From positions 1 through 30,036 of the forward strand of contig LRSR01005740.1 in the NCBI GenBank assembly GCA_001579985.1: DNA of 30,036 nucleotides. Direction: 5' to 3'. The position numbers and the translations under genes were made by a program. Position 1 is the stretch's first letter; every line of letters starts with the position of its first letter. Origin of the DNA: Hypsibius dujardini. Lineage: Eukaryota; Tardigrada; Eutardigrada; Parachela; Hypsibiidae. Of this stretch, positions 20,609-30,036 are shown piece by piece. Under the pieces are notes generated by a model. It searched no databases and was not told the origin of the DNA. It worked only from the letters and a program-made list of their open reading frames with translations.

Positions 20609-23019
20609 ATGGCGCAAGATGTACATACAGGCAGATCGTCACATCAAACGCTGCCGATTTCTGACGGTAAAAACATCCAATGCAGACCACACACTTTTCA
20701 CGTCTTTCCAGCCATGTTACTGAAGGTATTCGGGTTTATTCCTTCCCATGGAACACCATGTTGTCTCCAAATGTGTGCGGCGTTGAACTGTATGTTCCAC
20801 GTTGTCTGCGGAGCCGTCGGGTTCTTCCTTCTTTCTGTAAGTGCAATCAGTGAGATCGTCCAGGCCCTGACCAAGCATAGCCACAGCATCGTAATTAAGC
20901 TCTTTTCCTACGCACCCTTCTTCGCCCTATACGGACGCGCCTACATTATTCTTTTACTGTTTCTTTTTAAACGAAAAATATATGCCAAGATCTGCAGAAA
21001 GACTCGAATAATTGCTGAAGCACTTTTTAAGGACGAAATCATTCTCGCCAAGCACTATACCCAATGGAAGAAAGTAGCCTTAGTTTTGGGGGCAGCGACC
21101 GCGGCTACCCACATGATGTGGGAGTTTATAAGTTATCTCGGGAACATCTTTCCGCCCACGCAAACCGTTACCCGCAAAGAAAATGAAACTGAAACTTGGT
21201 TTTCATCCAACACTTCGTCGTCGCAACCATTAGTTCCTCAACCGCTTTTTTGGTTTTCAATTTACTTCGAAGTCGGCTTGTTCTGCCTCTCGCAACAAGT
21301 TGTCGTTATGGGGGTAGTTTTCGCTATCACTCTACGTGCTTTCTTGACCCAGCTAAACAAATCCATCATAAAACTTACGTCCTTCAATCAGGATTGTGCA
21401 ATATCCTCAAAGCAATGGGCAGCAAATGTTAAACCATCTCGGCAGGAAATGTTGAAACAGCTCGAGCAGATTCGGCGCCATCAAGCGATGATTAGGCTTT
21501 TCTGTGATGACCTGAACGCTTGCTTTGGTTTCATCATGTTTGTGTCCCACGTGCTGGATCAAGTCTGCTATATGGGCTACGTGGCCTCTGTGGTGATGCA
21601 ATTGGATAACCCAGGAACCGTACTCGCTTGGGTCTTTCGTATTCTTTCCCTCACGTTGTTTTCCAGTTATTCGGGTCTGCTGTTGATGCCACTTGCTCGT
21701 GCACATGAGACCGTACGTCCCCTAACTCTTGTCCATTAATCATTCGTAAATATCAGGGTCTCGTTCCTTACAAGTTGGAACCAAGAACTATAATGGAAAG
21801 GTCAGGGGTGGGTTATAGGAAAAATGCATAGTTTTCAAAACTGATTCCGAATTCGGCCTCTTATTCTTGTTCATTTTAAACTTGGGGAGGGGTTGGACGT
21901 CTGATTCCCAGGAGGTCCCATAGCATTAAAAAAAACATTCTAAATACATGAGCTTTTCCATAAATCCGTTTGCTCGTTCTTAACTGCCCGTCCGATCAAC
22001 CGACCAACTGACCAACTGTTCGACCAACCATTTGACCATTCGAGCGACCGATTGTCCATCAACTAAACCGGGGAATACATCCAACATCAAATTTTTCATC
22101 AAATTTGAACTGTTCCTGAATGTTTGAACCTCGCAATAGCGTTCATCAATAGGAATCTTATACGGGACCCAATAAACCTCACATTTGAACAAACGTTTTG
22201 AAGTTTTTGACACGCTTCAAAATCCCGGGTGGACCTTTTGGAAATCAGACCCCTATACCCCCACAAGTCTCAAAAGGGTCTGGAGCAATACGCCTAATTT
22301 TGGGTTCAATCTTAACTAAAATACATTTTGCCACTTTGTCCACCCCCTAACGCTACCATGTGGGATCTTGCTTTTGACTTGTAAGGACTCTAAACGCGCC
22401 CCTAATGAACATGCCCGCAATTTCAGGAATGAAGAACTTCTTGCAAAACGGTTAATTCTTGCTGGAGTTGATTCATTGTTTTCCTTATGGCAGGCGCTTG
22501 AAACAAACCTGGAAGTCTATCAACTTTCGATGAAGGTGTTAGAACAATTTCATTTCGAATCGGTGGTACGTATCTTTTTGCAAAAGAAACTGTTATCCAC
22601 TGCAAGCTTATGCTATGTTTTATGTTTTTACACCAGGATTCAACGCTGTATGCCATCATTCAGGACATGCTCATTTCCAGCGAGCGTGAAGAAATAACGC
22701 TGCATGGGGCCGGTTTGATAAGCTTCACTAGACCCTGGTTTGCAACGGTAATGTGAGTTCCCTCTAATGCCCAATCGTGCAGCTATTACTATAGTGCGTA
22801 GACGCTTGAACAAGACTATTATTAAACGAATCGGCAAAAGAAAAAATCAGAAAGTTTGACATCAGCGATGGATGGCCTAATCACTCAATCCCATTTCAGG
22901 CATTCACCTTCGGACTTTCATTTAGCCTTGTGGCGTACGAAATAAGCCAGAGAGCCAATCCCTCAGCAAACGGTAGCGGCGACCCCAGCTCTGCAAATCT
23001 CTGCGATCGCACTGTGTAA
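20609..23019 (+). CDS. gustatory-receptor-like seven-pass membrane protein, four exons
   Basis: Exons 20609-21712, 22494-22565, 22637-22747 and 22900-23019 are joined by phase-0 GT-AG introns into 468 residues. Exon 1 holds six hydrophobic segments, roughly residues 70-93, 97-125, 152-180, 213-245, 305-333 and 340-366, including FCLSQQVVVMGVVFA and YSGLLLMPLARAHE. Exon 2 (24 codons) has TNLEVYQLS. Exon 3 (37 codons) has GAGLISFTRPWFAT. Exon 4 has the last membrane helix (FTFGLSFSLVAYEISQ) and a polar tail. One long exon plus three short C-terminal phase-0 exons is the ancestral layout of arthropod Gr genes. The usual C-terminal TYxxxxxQF is replaced by a diverged form, so membership is inferred. 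The presumed role is ligand-gated chemosensation at the plasma membrane. Exons 2-4 are supported by matching exons in the minus-strand pseudogene. The start could instead be the ATG at 20714. Confidence 0.75.
21756..22402 (+). mobile_element. TIR element family A, copy 2, in intron 1 of the Gr-like gene
   Basis: It begins GGGTCTCGTTCCTTACAAGTTGGAAC and ends with the inverted form GACTTGTAAGGACTCTAAACGCGCCCC. The interior shares GATTCCGAATTCGGCC and CATTTTAAACTTGGGGAGG with the copy at 835. It also has a decayed GACCAACT-type tract at about 21986-22060. It lies inside the 781-bp intron between the first two coding exons. Confidence 0.7.
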
Positions 23020-23880
23020 TATTATTGCTCACCTGTGAGCCATTACAAAAAACACAACACGTATTGCTGAATTCCAGGATGAAAAAACGAAAGACAATTC
23101 TTGAGTTGCTTTGCTTGATTGGTTAGGACCACATATGGCTAGGAAAAGTCACGTTATGGCCTTCCCCAACCGCAGATGGAACTTTAAAAGCAAAATCATT
23201 GTCTGTATAAATATCTTCCTAAAATCGTACCGGACCCCCCCCCCGAATAATTTGTTTTGTTCTTGACGTGACATTTGTCGGAATTTCCCTTGAGTGTTCT
23301 TGAATTACTAGTCGAGCTCGTAGTACGACAAAATGCGTCACTATGTTTGCACACCGCTACAGTAAATAGATAAGCAGTCCTACCTTAAAATAATATATTC
23401 GGGCATGATATGCTCATGTCCCGCAGCACGCCACACTTTCGGTTCGGAATTACTCTATGCTATTTTACTTCTTTTCAAACACGTTCGCTATTTTTTCAAA
23501 GTGGAACAATGTCGATGCTCTTGAAAAGTTTTGTCATTGACTTACCATAACCATAAGAAGTGCCTTGCCTGATCTAAGGATAAGAACAACTGAAAACAAG
23601 TAAAGCTAAACCTTTTTTTGGATTCCAAAGACCAATTAGTTGACTCGACCATGCAAAGTCCAAAATGCGATACTTGTAGTTTGGGACACTGTCCTTAACA
23701 TTGGCTCGATAGGCGGATATCCTTGGCTTGACTCAAATGTCAATTCAGTATACTGGACAATAAAGGTCAAAGCAGACTGGCACCATTAAAGGTTTGCCAA
23801 GCACTTTCCACGGGTTGACCGGCCGGCGTATTTCACACCGATGGTCGTTAAATCCGCTACACTCGCAAAATGTGCTTAAC
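23020..23880. other. mostly non-coding DNA downstream of the Gr-like gene
   Basis: Nothing confirmed on the plus strand. On the minus strand one 44-nt stretch with perfect splice signals (23546-23589) is listed separately. Confidence 0.4.
23546..23589 (-). CDS. possible small exon of the ANF-type receptor
   Basis: It is bounded by TTGTTTTCAG and GTAAGT on the minus strand. Two frames are open: one reads LFLSLDQARHFLWL, the other VLILRSGKALLMVM. Either resembles the hydrophobic strand plus helix that precedes L-G-x-x-x-D-Y-V in the family. Neither frame joins cleanly to the truncated exon at 19198. Very short, so low confidence. Confidence 0.25.
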
Positions 23881-24150
23881 TGTTCTGGCACAGCATGGTG
23901 TAAATGAACGTGAAAATTTCATTTTTCGGATACAGAGAGGCTGAAATTTTGTGGATTGCGTTCTGCGGCGCTTGGTTCGACATGTTCACCGCCGCGTCGT
24001 TATCGAAACATTGTGTTACTCCACAATGTCCATGTATCGATAAACGAATCATTAAAGCGTGGTTACTTACAACGGAGAAGTACTGCTTCAGCTGCGGCCA
24101 GAAAATTTCGGTTCTGATTCCGATGGCTCGCATTTGCAGTTTAAATACAG
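23876..24150 (-). CDS. possible coding sequence of unknown identity (minus strand)
   Basis: An open minus-strand frame reads FKLQMRAIGIRTEIFWPQLK then QYFSV before a perfect GTAAGT, and past that HGHCGVTQCFDNDAAVNMSN and QAPQNAIHKISASLYP. The splice-like donor and the Cys-containing text suggest real or relic exons. Their place upstream of the receptor exons on the same strand makes them candidate N-terminal ANF-receptor exons, but I cannot show the family match. A transposon relic is the main alternative. Confidence 0.3.
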
Positions 24151-24159
24151 GCGTTTTTG

Positions 24160-24250
24160 TTCCTGTCTATCTGTCTGTCGATCTGTCTGTTTGTCTGTCT
24201 GCATGTTTGTATTTTAGTATGTTGCCTATCCAATCAACTGTCCATTTGTA
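24160..24250 (+). repeat. TCTG tetranucleotide tract
   Basis: About ten TCTG-type units, same motif as in the carbonic anhydrase introns, just before the second copy of the duplicated block. Confidence 0.8.
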
Positions 24251-24351
24251 TGTCTATCTCTGGTTCAGTCTCGAACCCTAATAAAAGTGTGTGTCCGTCT
24301 GAATTTCTTCCCGAACAAAAATATCACCCCTAATCTAGGAAGAATTAATCA

Positions 24352-24740
24352 GCCCAATGACAAATGATGTCTGACCGACATTTAACAGCAACAAGTCTTG
24401 TCTGATGGTTGTCTATCTGTGAGTTACAAATATTTGTTCGTTAGTTAAGCATTCCCATACAAAATGCGGGACATTTGATGGCTTTTATTTTCGTTCCCAG
24501 AAAAATTTTGCCGGACGCCTTGGTATCCACAAATTATCTAAAGGAACCATTAGATTCTGTTTGGTTTATTATTCATCTTGATACACATTACACTCACTGA
24601 CAACGGCATTTCGCACATTTTGCAGACAGTTTAAATTGAAATAATGGACATGCAGCAATACGGTACCCCGGATCACCCAAATTACCATGTCAGAAATCAA
24701 AAGTAATTTACTGAGGTTACAATAGCAACCGCAAACATTA
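24352..24740 (+). repeat. duplicated block, copy 2, first part
   Basis: Matches about 19205-19585. The match stops after GCAACCGCAAAC and resumes at 27557, indicating later insertion of about 2.8 kb. Confidence 0.8.
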
Positions 24741-26358
24741 GAAATTGCTAAATGCTAAAAATACGTTGCAGAATTCTTTTTAGCGGGTAAGTTTCAATGG
24801 CACGAAAGGGACACGAAATAGATAGACCAAGCAGTTTCAGCCATTTTTTGTACGAATATACCTGAAAATTAAAAAAAATTGAAAATCAGCTAAGGCCGGT
24901 AGGCTCGCAAAAACCACTTTGGAAAGCCTTAACTTGACCCTGCATCGTTTTTTTTTGTTCAAAACCAAATTTGCCGTCAAATTAATTTTTTTTTGCGTGG
25001 GATATCCCCATCAAAGTACTATATACGTGTTGTAACTTTTTGTTGCTCCCGCTCTGCTTCGAGAAGTGCAAACAAGTTTTGATCTGGGTCAGCGAACTTG
25101 GCAAAATCTGCCATTTACCGGGCTACGCTAAATTTCTAAGGGCTGCCTCAAACCAGTGCATAGTAACTCTCCTGCTCCTGCCCCAACGTTGAATTCAGCA
25201 AATGTTTCCCAGATCTACAGGTCTTCTTTCAAAATAAAGCATACATTTTTTAACAGTTCATATAGGATTACATTCAGAAGTTTAGTTTAGTGCCAAAAGC
25301 TCTCCCGCAATCGGTATACGTGCAGAACAATTTAAAATTATGGGTGAGTGCTGAAATTTCCCTGAATAAAAAATTCGCCAAAAATTTAGAAAAAATAAAA
25401 ACAAATCTGATTTAAAACAGTAATAGCACATCTTGATCATTATTGGTGAAAATTTTAAAAGGATTGGAGAGCTCAAGATTACTTTGTGCACCGAATTTAG
25501 TGACGAAATGTCAGGGAGCTCTCTGGAAATTTTATTTTTGACACGAGTTTCGCTCTTTGCTGAAACGTTCTACCTAGTACCCAAATGCATTTTATCTTTG
25601 TAAATTGTTGTCAAAAAAAGAGTTTTGTTCAAGTTTGGGCAGTTACATCCTCACAACGAAAGCGCAACATTTTGTCCCAGCAATTAAAGATTTGAGGTTG
25701 TCAGGCCTTGTTGGGCGCTTCAAGTTTCGAAGCGGGTGACGTCTCAAAATTACAAATTTGATCTTTATTTATGAAAGCCCACACAAATGCGTCGAAACTG
25801 CTGTTTCAAAAAGCGTTTTCTACGTTTTCCAAAAACGAGAACAGAATAGAATTACCACTATTCCATGTTTAATATAAACTCATCGTTTAAACATGAGTAC
25901 AATCATCCTTGATGATATGACGATCGCCAAAGAAGACGTGCCTACCCGAATTGAAAGGTAGTGTAATCCCCCGATCTCAAGAGACATTTTTTTGCCCTAC
26001 CAGTTAAATTGATCCACCCAGGATCTTATCTGTTCATCACCGTTTGCTATTGATTACCTACGTTCCTTTTTTCGCATATTGCTCCAATCGTTATCTGGCT
26101 CATTGCCATGTATGAATTACCCCATTTGTATTTTTTGGCAGAGAGTACATTTAATGGTGGAATTGGATCGGGCACGAACTTATGCATGTACCGTATTATT
26201 GAGTAAGTGTACGATTTCATAGTGCTTGAATGTTGAAACTAAATTTATAATGCCTACCGTATTGCAACTCGCTGAGTTTATTGAGGCTAGACTGAAAAAT
26301 TCTCAAGCCATGAAAGTTCTCGAGGGTGAGACAAAATGCAGGCAAATAGACTACAGAT
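24741..26358. other. inserted non-coding DNA inside duplicated block copy 2
   Basis: No coding frame or family was recognised. It is AT-rich with T/A runs. Together with the mariner and the CAGA tract it makes up the sequence absent from copy 1. Confidence 0.5.
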
Positions 26359-26360
26359 TA

Positions 26361-27344
26361 AACCACTTGATGGTGTTCAGTTTTTAATAAATTCCCACGT
26401 GCACAGTTTCACTTCGAATTTTTCAAAACATGCTTGAATCGAAGCCTCTGCCTCTCTACCATAAATGTAACACGTTTCGGCCAAGATCTCAAAGCGTTAT
26501 TAATTTTACTTGGTCTAAATTCGACCACACCTTTCGCATAACCCGTTTGAAACCTGCCGGGCAAACAATTTCCACCTAAACACCATTCACACAAAAATCC
26601 ATAGGGGCTAGGTCAGGACTATTGCCCATCCAGTGCTCTTTTGGAATGAACTTGATTCCGGAATTTGAAAGCCATTTTTGTGTGATTCCGGAAGCGTGCG
26701 TTGGAGAACTGTCATGGTGGAAGACGAACTTATTGATAAGCTCTCCCGAAAATAGTTTCCGAACGTTGTTCTTGAAAAGTGGCTTCAAAACATGTAGGAC
26801 TCACTTTTGATTTTTGCTTGTTTGATAGGGCATGAACACGGCACTTTTTCCGCGCCTTCCCCTCCAAATCCTGGTTAACTACGCGAGCAATAGTTGTAAC
26901 CGACACACCGTACTTCAAGAGTAATGCAAAACGGGTCAGCGGATTCAGTCCTGAGAGGTCCTTTTCAATGGCGTCCACCAGACCGGGAGTTCGGAGTTTC
27001 GGGAAGCCACGGGTTTCAACAACGACCGTGCAGTATCCTTTCCGGCTTCCTTTTTGATATTTTCCCTGATGAAATAAGATACTGCTTTCTGAGAAACGAC
27101 GATTTCCCTGACCTTCAATGCTTCTACAATTTGTCTGGATGAATATTACATATTTACCAATGTCAAAATAGACTCCCTCACACCCGAATCTAGTTTACGA
27201 CCCATATTTGCATCCAAATGAGACAAGAAATTTATCACACATGCGAACTTGAGTGGAGCACGTCTTGGGTTTTTGAGATTTAGAAATCAGATAAGGCGCC
27301 CCGTACAGGAGTGAAAATGAGTCACTGAGTACCATCAAGTGGTT
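26361..27344 (-). mobile_element. Tc1/mariner-superfamily element, internally deleted and frameshifted
   Basis: Terminal inverted repeats AACCACTTGATGGT at 26361 and its complement ending at 27344 match at 20 of 22 bases. Each end is flanked by TA (26359-26360 and 27345-27346), the standard target duplication. On the minus strand the transposase relic begins at MGRKLDSGVRES (start near 27208). It has two helix-turn-helix regions (for example LLKYGVSVTTIARVVNQDL), then an abrupt jump to the late catalytic domain (FVFHHDSSPTHAS, NSPDLAPMDFCVNG) and the C-terminus ending WEFIKN and a stop near 26386. Stops and at least two frameshifts are present. At 984 bp it is short of the usual 1.3 kb, and the part with the first catalytic Asp is missing, so it cannot encode a working enzyme. 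Confidence 0.9.
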
Positions 27345-27447
27345 TAACCTCTGTACTAATGAGAGGCCAGGCACGCAAAACAGCAGCCGACCGACTAACC
27401 GAACAGACATGCAGTTATCAATTCAGTCACGCAAACAAACAAATAAG

Positions 27448-27448
27448 C

Positions 27449-27486
<38 letters not shown>
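27448..27486 (+). repeat. perfect CAGA microsatellite
   Basis: About ten uninterrupted CAGA units. Its purity contrasts with the decayed TCTG tracts elsewhere and suggests a recent or still unstable tract. Confidence 0.95.
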
Positions 27487-27487
<1 letters not shown>

Positions 27488-27556
27488 AAAACACCAAAAT
27501 TGTAGACTTTAGCGTCGCACAACGTTCAATTGATGCGTGTGGTGCGTGTAGGTAGC

Positions 27557-28630
27557 ACAGAATGGACACGGTCCTAATTTTTGGATGCGTCTTATGTTGA
27601 GAACTTCTGTTAAAACTTTCTTTGATTTTTGATTTTTTTTGACAGTTTTTTTGACAGACAATATTATGCCCGGCACTGTCAAAATAACGCCCAAAAATAT
27701 TATACGGAGAACGAAAAAAAACCCGAAATAGTCCTTCCTAATAAAGTTTGTCACTTTCGACATTAAAAATATGTCCAGGATACATTTTTGTCCGTATGGA
27801 TGGATATCGGGTCACACAACCATATAACAATTTTTATTAGGGATAGCGAAGTTCTTACGGGTTCTTGCTCTCATGTCATTTTCACTTGTTTCTGGTACAC
27901 ACACAATCCACTGACACTCGACACCTTGGAAACCACGAAGGCCTCCCGGCAAACCGACTCCCTAAGCGGTTGTTGAATACGAGCATACTCCCACGTGCGG
28001 CATCTGTTCTTAAGAATATGACGAAAACGTGAAAATAATATATCAAGTACCAGAATTTATTGACCTTTCGGATGTTATTTGAACCAGCCTGAATACGACT
28101 GTTGAACACGCCCAGCAAGTCCTCATATCCAATCATTACAGCTGTTTGACTCACTTGCACTTTGCTTAATTAGTAACTCTTATCTACCCTATTAACCATA
28201 TTCTGCTGCTACAGCTAATTTCTTGTATGTAATCTGATGTATGTGCTACTTTCCATCATTCCATAGTTAACATTTTATTATATAATCATGTGTTTTATTA
28301 GTTCTAGAGGCAGTTGTACTTCCTGTTTCCTTTCTTCTAGTTTTCCTTTCTACCTATCTCTACTTTCAGTCTAATGAACTTGCTTACTATTCAACTTCCG
28401 GTTGGTTGACCTAACATGACACACCATGGGTTGGCGTTTGTATTGCACTCCAAATGACGTCGCACTCGCACGTTTTTAGGCAAAGGTTGCCAGAATTCCT
28501 ATTTAGCAGATTAATTGCTAAATCTATCGATTAATGAGATCCGCAGCGCAGTGCTTGTTACTGCATTGCCTGTCCGGTTCTCATCGATCTTCTTCGCGGC
28601 TATCGATCGGGTCAATGTTCCTACTTGGTT
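27557..28630 (+). repeat. duplicated block, copy 2, second part
   Basis: Matches about 19586-20330 up to about 110 bp from the start codon of the second Gr-like gene. Between about 28100 and 28412 it carries some 310 bp absent from copy 1, inserted at AATACGAC / ATGACACACCATG. The inserted piece is T/C-rich with no coding frame. Confidence 0.8.
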
Positions 28631-28748
28631 ATTTACCCTATTCTGGGCTTGAATTATTGCCATAGCCAAATTCTTCGCGAGTCACTCCAACTACGGTGCA
28701 TGCTGTTTAAGAGATTGAGGCTTACCATAGTCCCCAGAATTGCGCAAA

Positions 28749-29765
28749 ATGAACAGCGTCTTTCCTGGCAAGATGCTGACTGCATTCGGCTTCCTACCAT
28801 TTTCAACAAAGAATCCTACGCTAAGATTCCTAGGTCGCTTCGTATGCGCCTTCTACATGATGGGCGGGGCCGCCGGTTTTGTGGTTCTCTCAACTATGGC
28901 AGTGTTCAGCAAGCTGAACACCACGACAGCACGTCAGGGCAACTCCTTCCTTCTGCTCCTAACATGGACTCCCACATTCGGCATTTACATTCGTGCGTTC
29001 ATAATAATGATAATGTTTCTTGCAAAACGAAAGGCACTCTACTTCCTCTGCGATGAGACCTTGAGGATGACGAATCGCCTCATACCACATTGTGGAGATC
29101 TTCAAACACACCAAGTAAGATGGCAGCGTATGGCCAATGTGCTGGGAATTGCGACTGTCTTGGGCCATATCGTATGGTACCTGACCGAGCACATCGGATC
29201 AGTCTTGGCCTCATCATCAATGGATAACAACCAAAGTGTGGAGACCCACATGAACGAGACAACACAACTACTCTCCGTCCCTCTAAACGTCATATGGGTA
29301 GCTTCTTCCGTCTACGTGTCCCTATTCTGCCTGTCTCAGCAGGTGGTCGTCATGAATGTCGTTTTCGCCGCCATTTTACGCTCACTCATCCGGAAACACA
29401 ATGCTGTTTTAATGGCAATTCTAGACGGCCTTAAAGGGGGGCATCAAGAGACCGACACGAAGGTTGATGAGTTTCGAGTATCTGATGCAACTGTTCGGCT
29501 GATTCTGATTGAGCAATTGGCGACGGCTCGTTACAATCAAACCGAATTGAGCAAATTTAGCGCCCAAATCAACAGCGTATTCCACAATATCGTGTTTTGC
29601 GCTCATGTACTTGATCAAATGTGTCTCATGGGTTTTGTGGCCGCCGTGATCGTGACCGGTCCCTCGGTGAACCTGGCGAACTGGATACACAATAGCGTGT
29701 CTATTGTGTTCTTTGTCTACTACTCCACGCTACTTCTACTGCCGTTGGCCCGTGTCTTTGATGAG
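28749..29765 (+). CDS. gustatory-receptor-like gene, exon 1 (second plus-strand copy, partial)
   Basis: The first ATG in frame is at 28749 (MNSVFPGKMLTAFGFLPFS). It codes at least 339 residues with six hydrophobic segments aligned one for one with those of the gene at 20609. Shared motifs include GGAAGFVVLS, FCLSQQVVVMNVVFAAILRS, HVLDQMCLMGFVAAV and YSTLLLLPLARVFDE. Glycosylatable NNQS and NETT lie in the outer loop before residue 180. The exon probably ends at DE before GTGAAG (29766), or at NDS before GTAACT (29784); both are phase 0, as in its paralogue. The three short C-terminal exons must lie beyond the window end. Reading on gives an in-frame stop at 29811, so an unspliced product would lack the seventh helix. 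Confidence 0.75.
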
Positions 29766-29813
29766 GTGAAGCTTAACGATTCGGTAACTCTGTTAATGTT
29801 CTGTCTCTTTTAA

Positions 29814-30036
29814 TGGCAGACCAAAGTGGACTCGGAGGGGATGGCAAACAAAATTCATGGGAGGAAGGGCACAAAGTTATCTAGAGGTGGGAGAAGGCGG
29901 GGCAACGACTTGATTGGCGCATTTGTCAATCGGAAGTGGGGGGGAGAGTTCAAACCCCGCCATTTTTTATGCTGGAGGAATGCAAACCCTTTTTCAAGGC
30001 GGGGGGGGAGGTGTGGCAACGGCCCGATTTGGCCTC
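29814..30036 (+). other. start of probable intron 1 of the second Gr-like gene
   Basis: G-rich sequence with several runs of 5-8 G and no exon. Unlike intron 1 of the other two Gr-like copies, the visible part does not begin with the family A TIR element. Confidence 0.45.

Noticed and set aside
22386-22493. Longer version of exon 2 of the Gr-like gene, starting after TTGTAAG
   Set aside because: In frame, but its first part is the end of the family A TIR element. The acceptor at 22493 gives exactly the 24-codon exon seen in the pseudogene.
28625-29056. 143-codon plus-strand frame overlapping the second Gr-like gene
   Set aside because: Shadow frame of exon 1; the other frame carries all six membrane segments and the paralogue match.

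Overview
This is eukaryotic nuclear DNA. Genes are split by GT-AG introns, intergenic DNA is AT-rich, and there are tetranucleotide tracts, inverted-repeat transposons and a mariner relic. The gene content points to an ecdysozoan animal: a metazoan-type beta-carbonic anhydrase, a group of multi-pass receptors with the exon pattern of arthropod gustatory-receptor (Gr) genes, and part of a natriuretic-peptide/guanylate-cyclase-type receptor. The carbonic anhydrase reads about equally like nematode/tardigrade and arthropod members. I would call the source an arthropod or tardigrade-like animal without naming a taxon. 

Layout. 1-1800: non-coding, with a terminal-inverted-repeat (TIR) element at 835-1320. 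1800-2159: a small secreted protein or peptide precursor. 2285-2905: a second TIR element with perfect 22-bp ends. 4107-10072: a complete seven-exon beta-carbonic anhydrase gene with a TATA box and a poly(A) signal; its introns are full of TCTG/CAGA repeat tracts. 11862-13530 (minus): a decayed Gr-like gene. 14465-14955 and 18232-18714: two large foldback elements. 15330-19198 (minus), perhaps reaching 24150: exons of a receptor with an ANF-receptor (receptor family ligand-binding region) ectodomain. 20609-23019 (plus): an intact four-exon Gr-like gene. 28749 to beyond the window end: exon 1 of a second Gr-like gene. 26361-27344: an internally deleted mariner element with intact TIRs and TA target duplications. 

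How it fits together. The three Gr-like genes share an architecture: one long exon for the first six membrane segments, then a 24-codon exon, a 37-codon exon and a short terminal exon, all with phase-0 introns. About 1.1 kb upstream of the two plus-strand copies is also duplicated, so these two look like products of a segmental duplication; the second copy was later split by about 2.8 kb of inserted DNA that includes the mariner. The same TIR element sits in intron 1 of both the intact gene and the minus-strand pseudogene, in the same orientation relative to each gene. The ANF-type receptor exons lie on the opposite strand, and one of them stops abruptly at the duplicated block, so that receptor is either interrupted or hosts the Gr-like gene in an intron. 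All exon calls were made by eye from splice signals, reading frame and remembered family features. No search was run.
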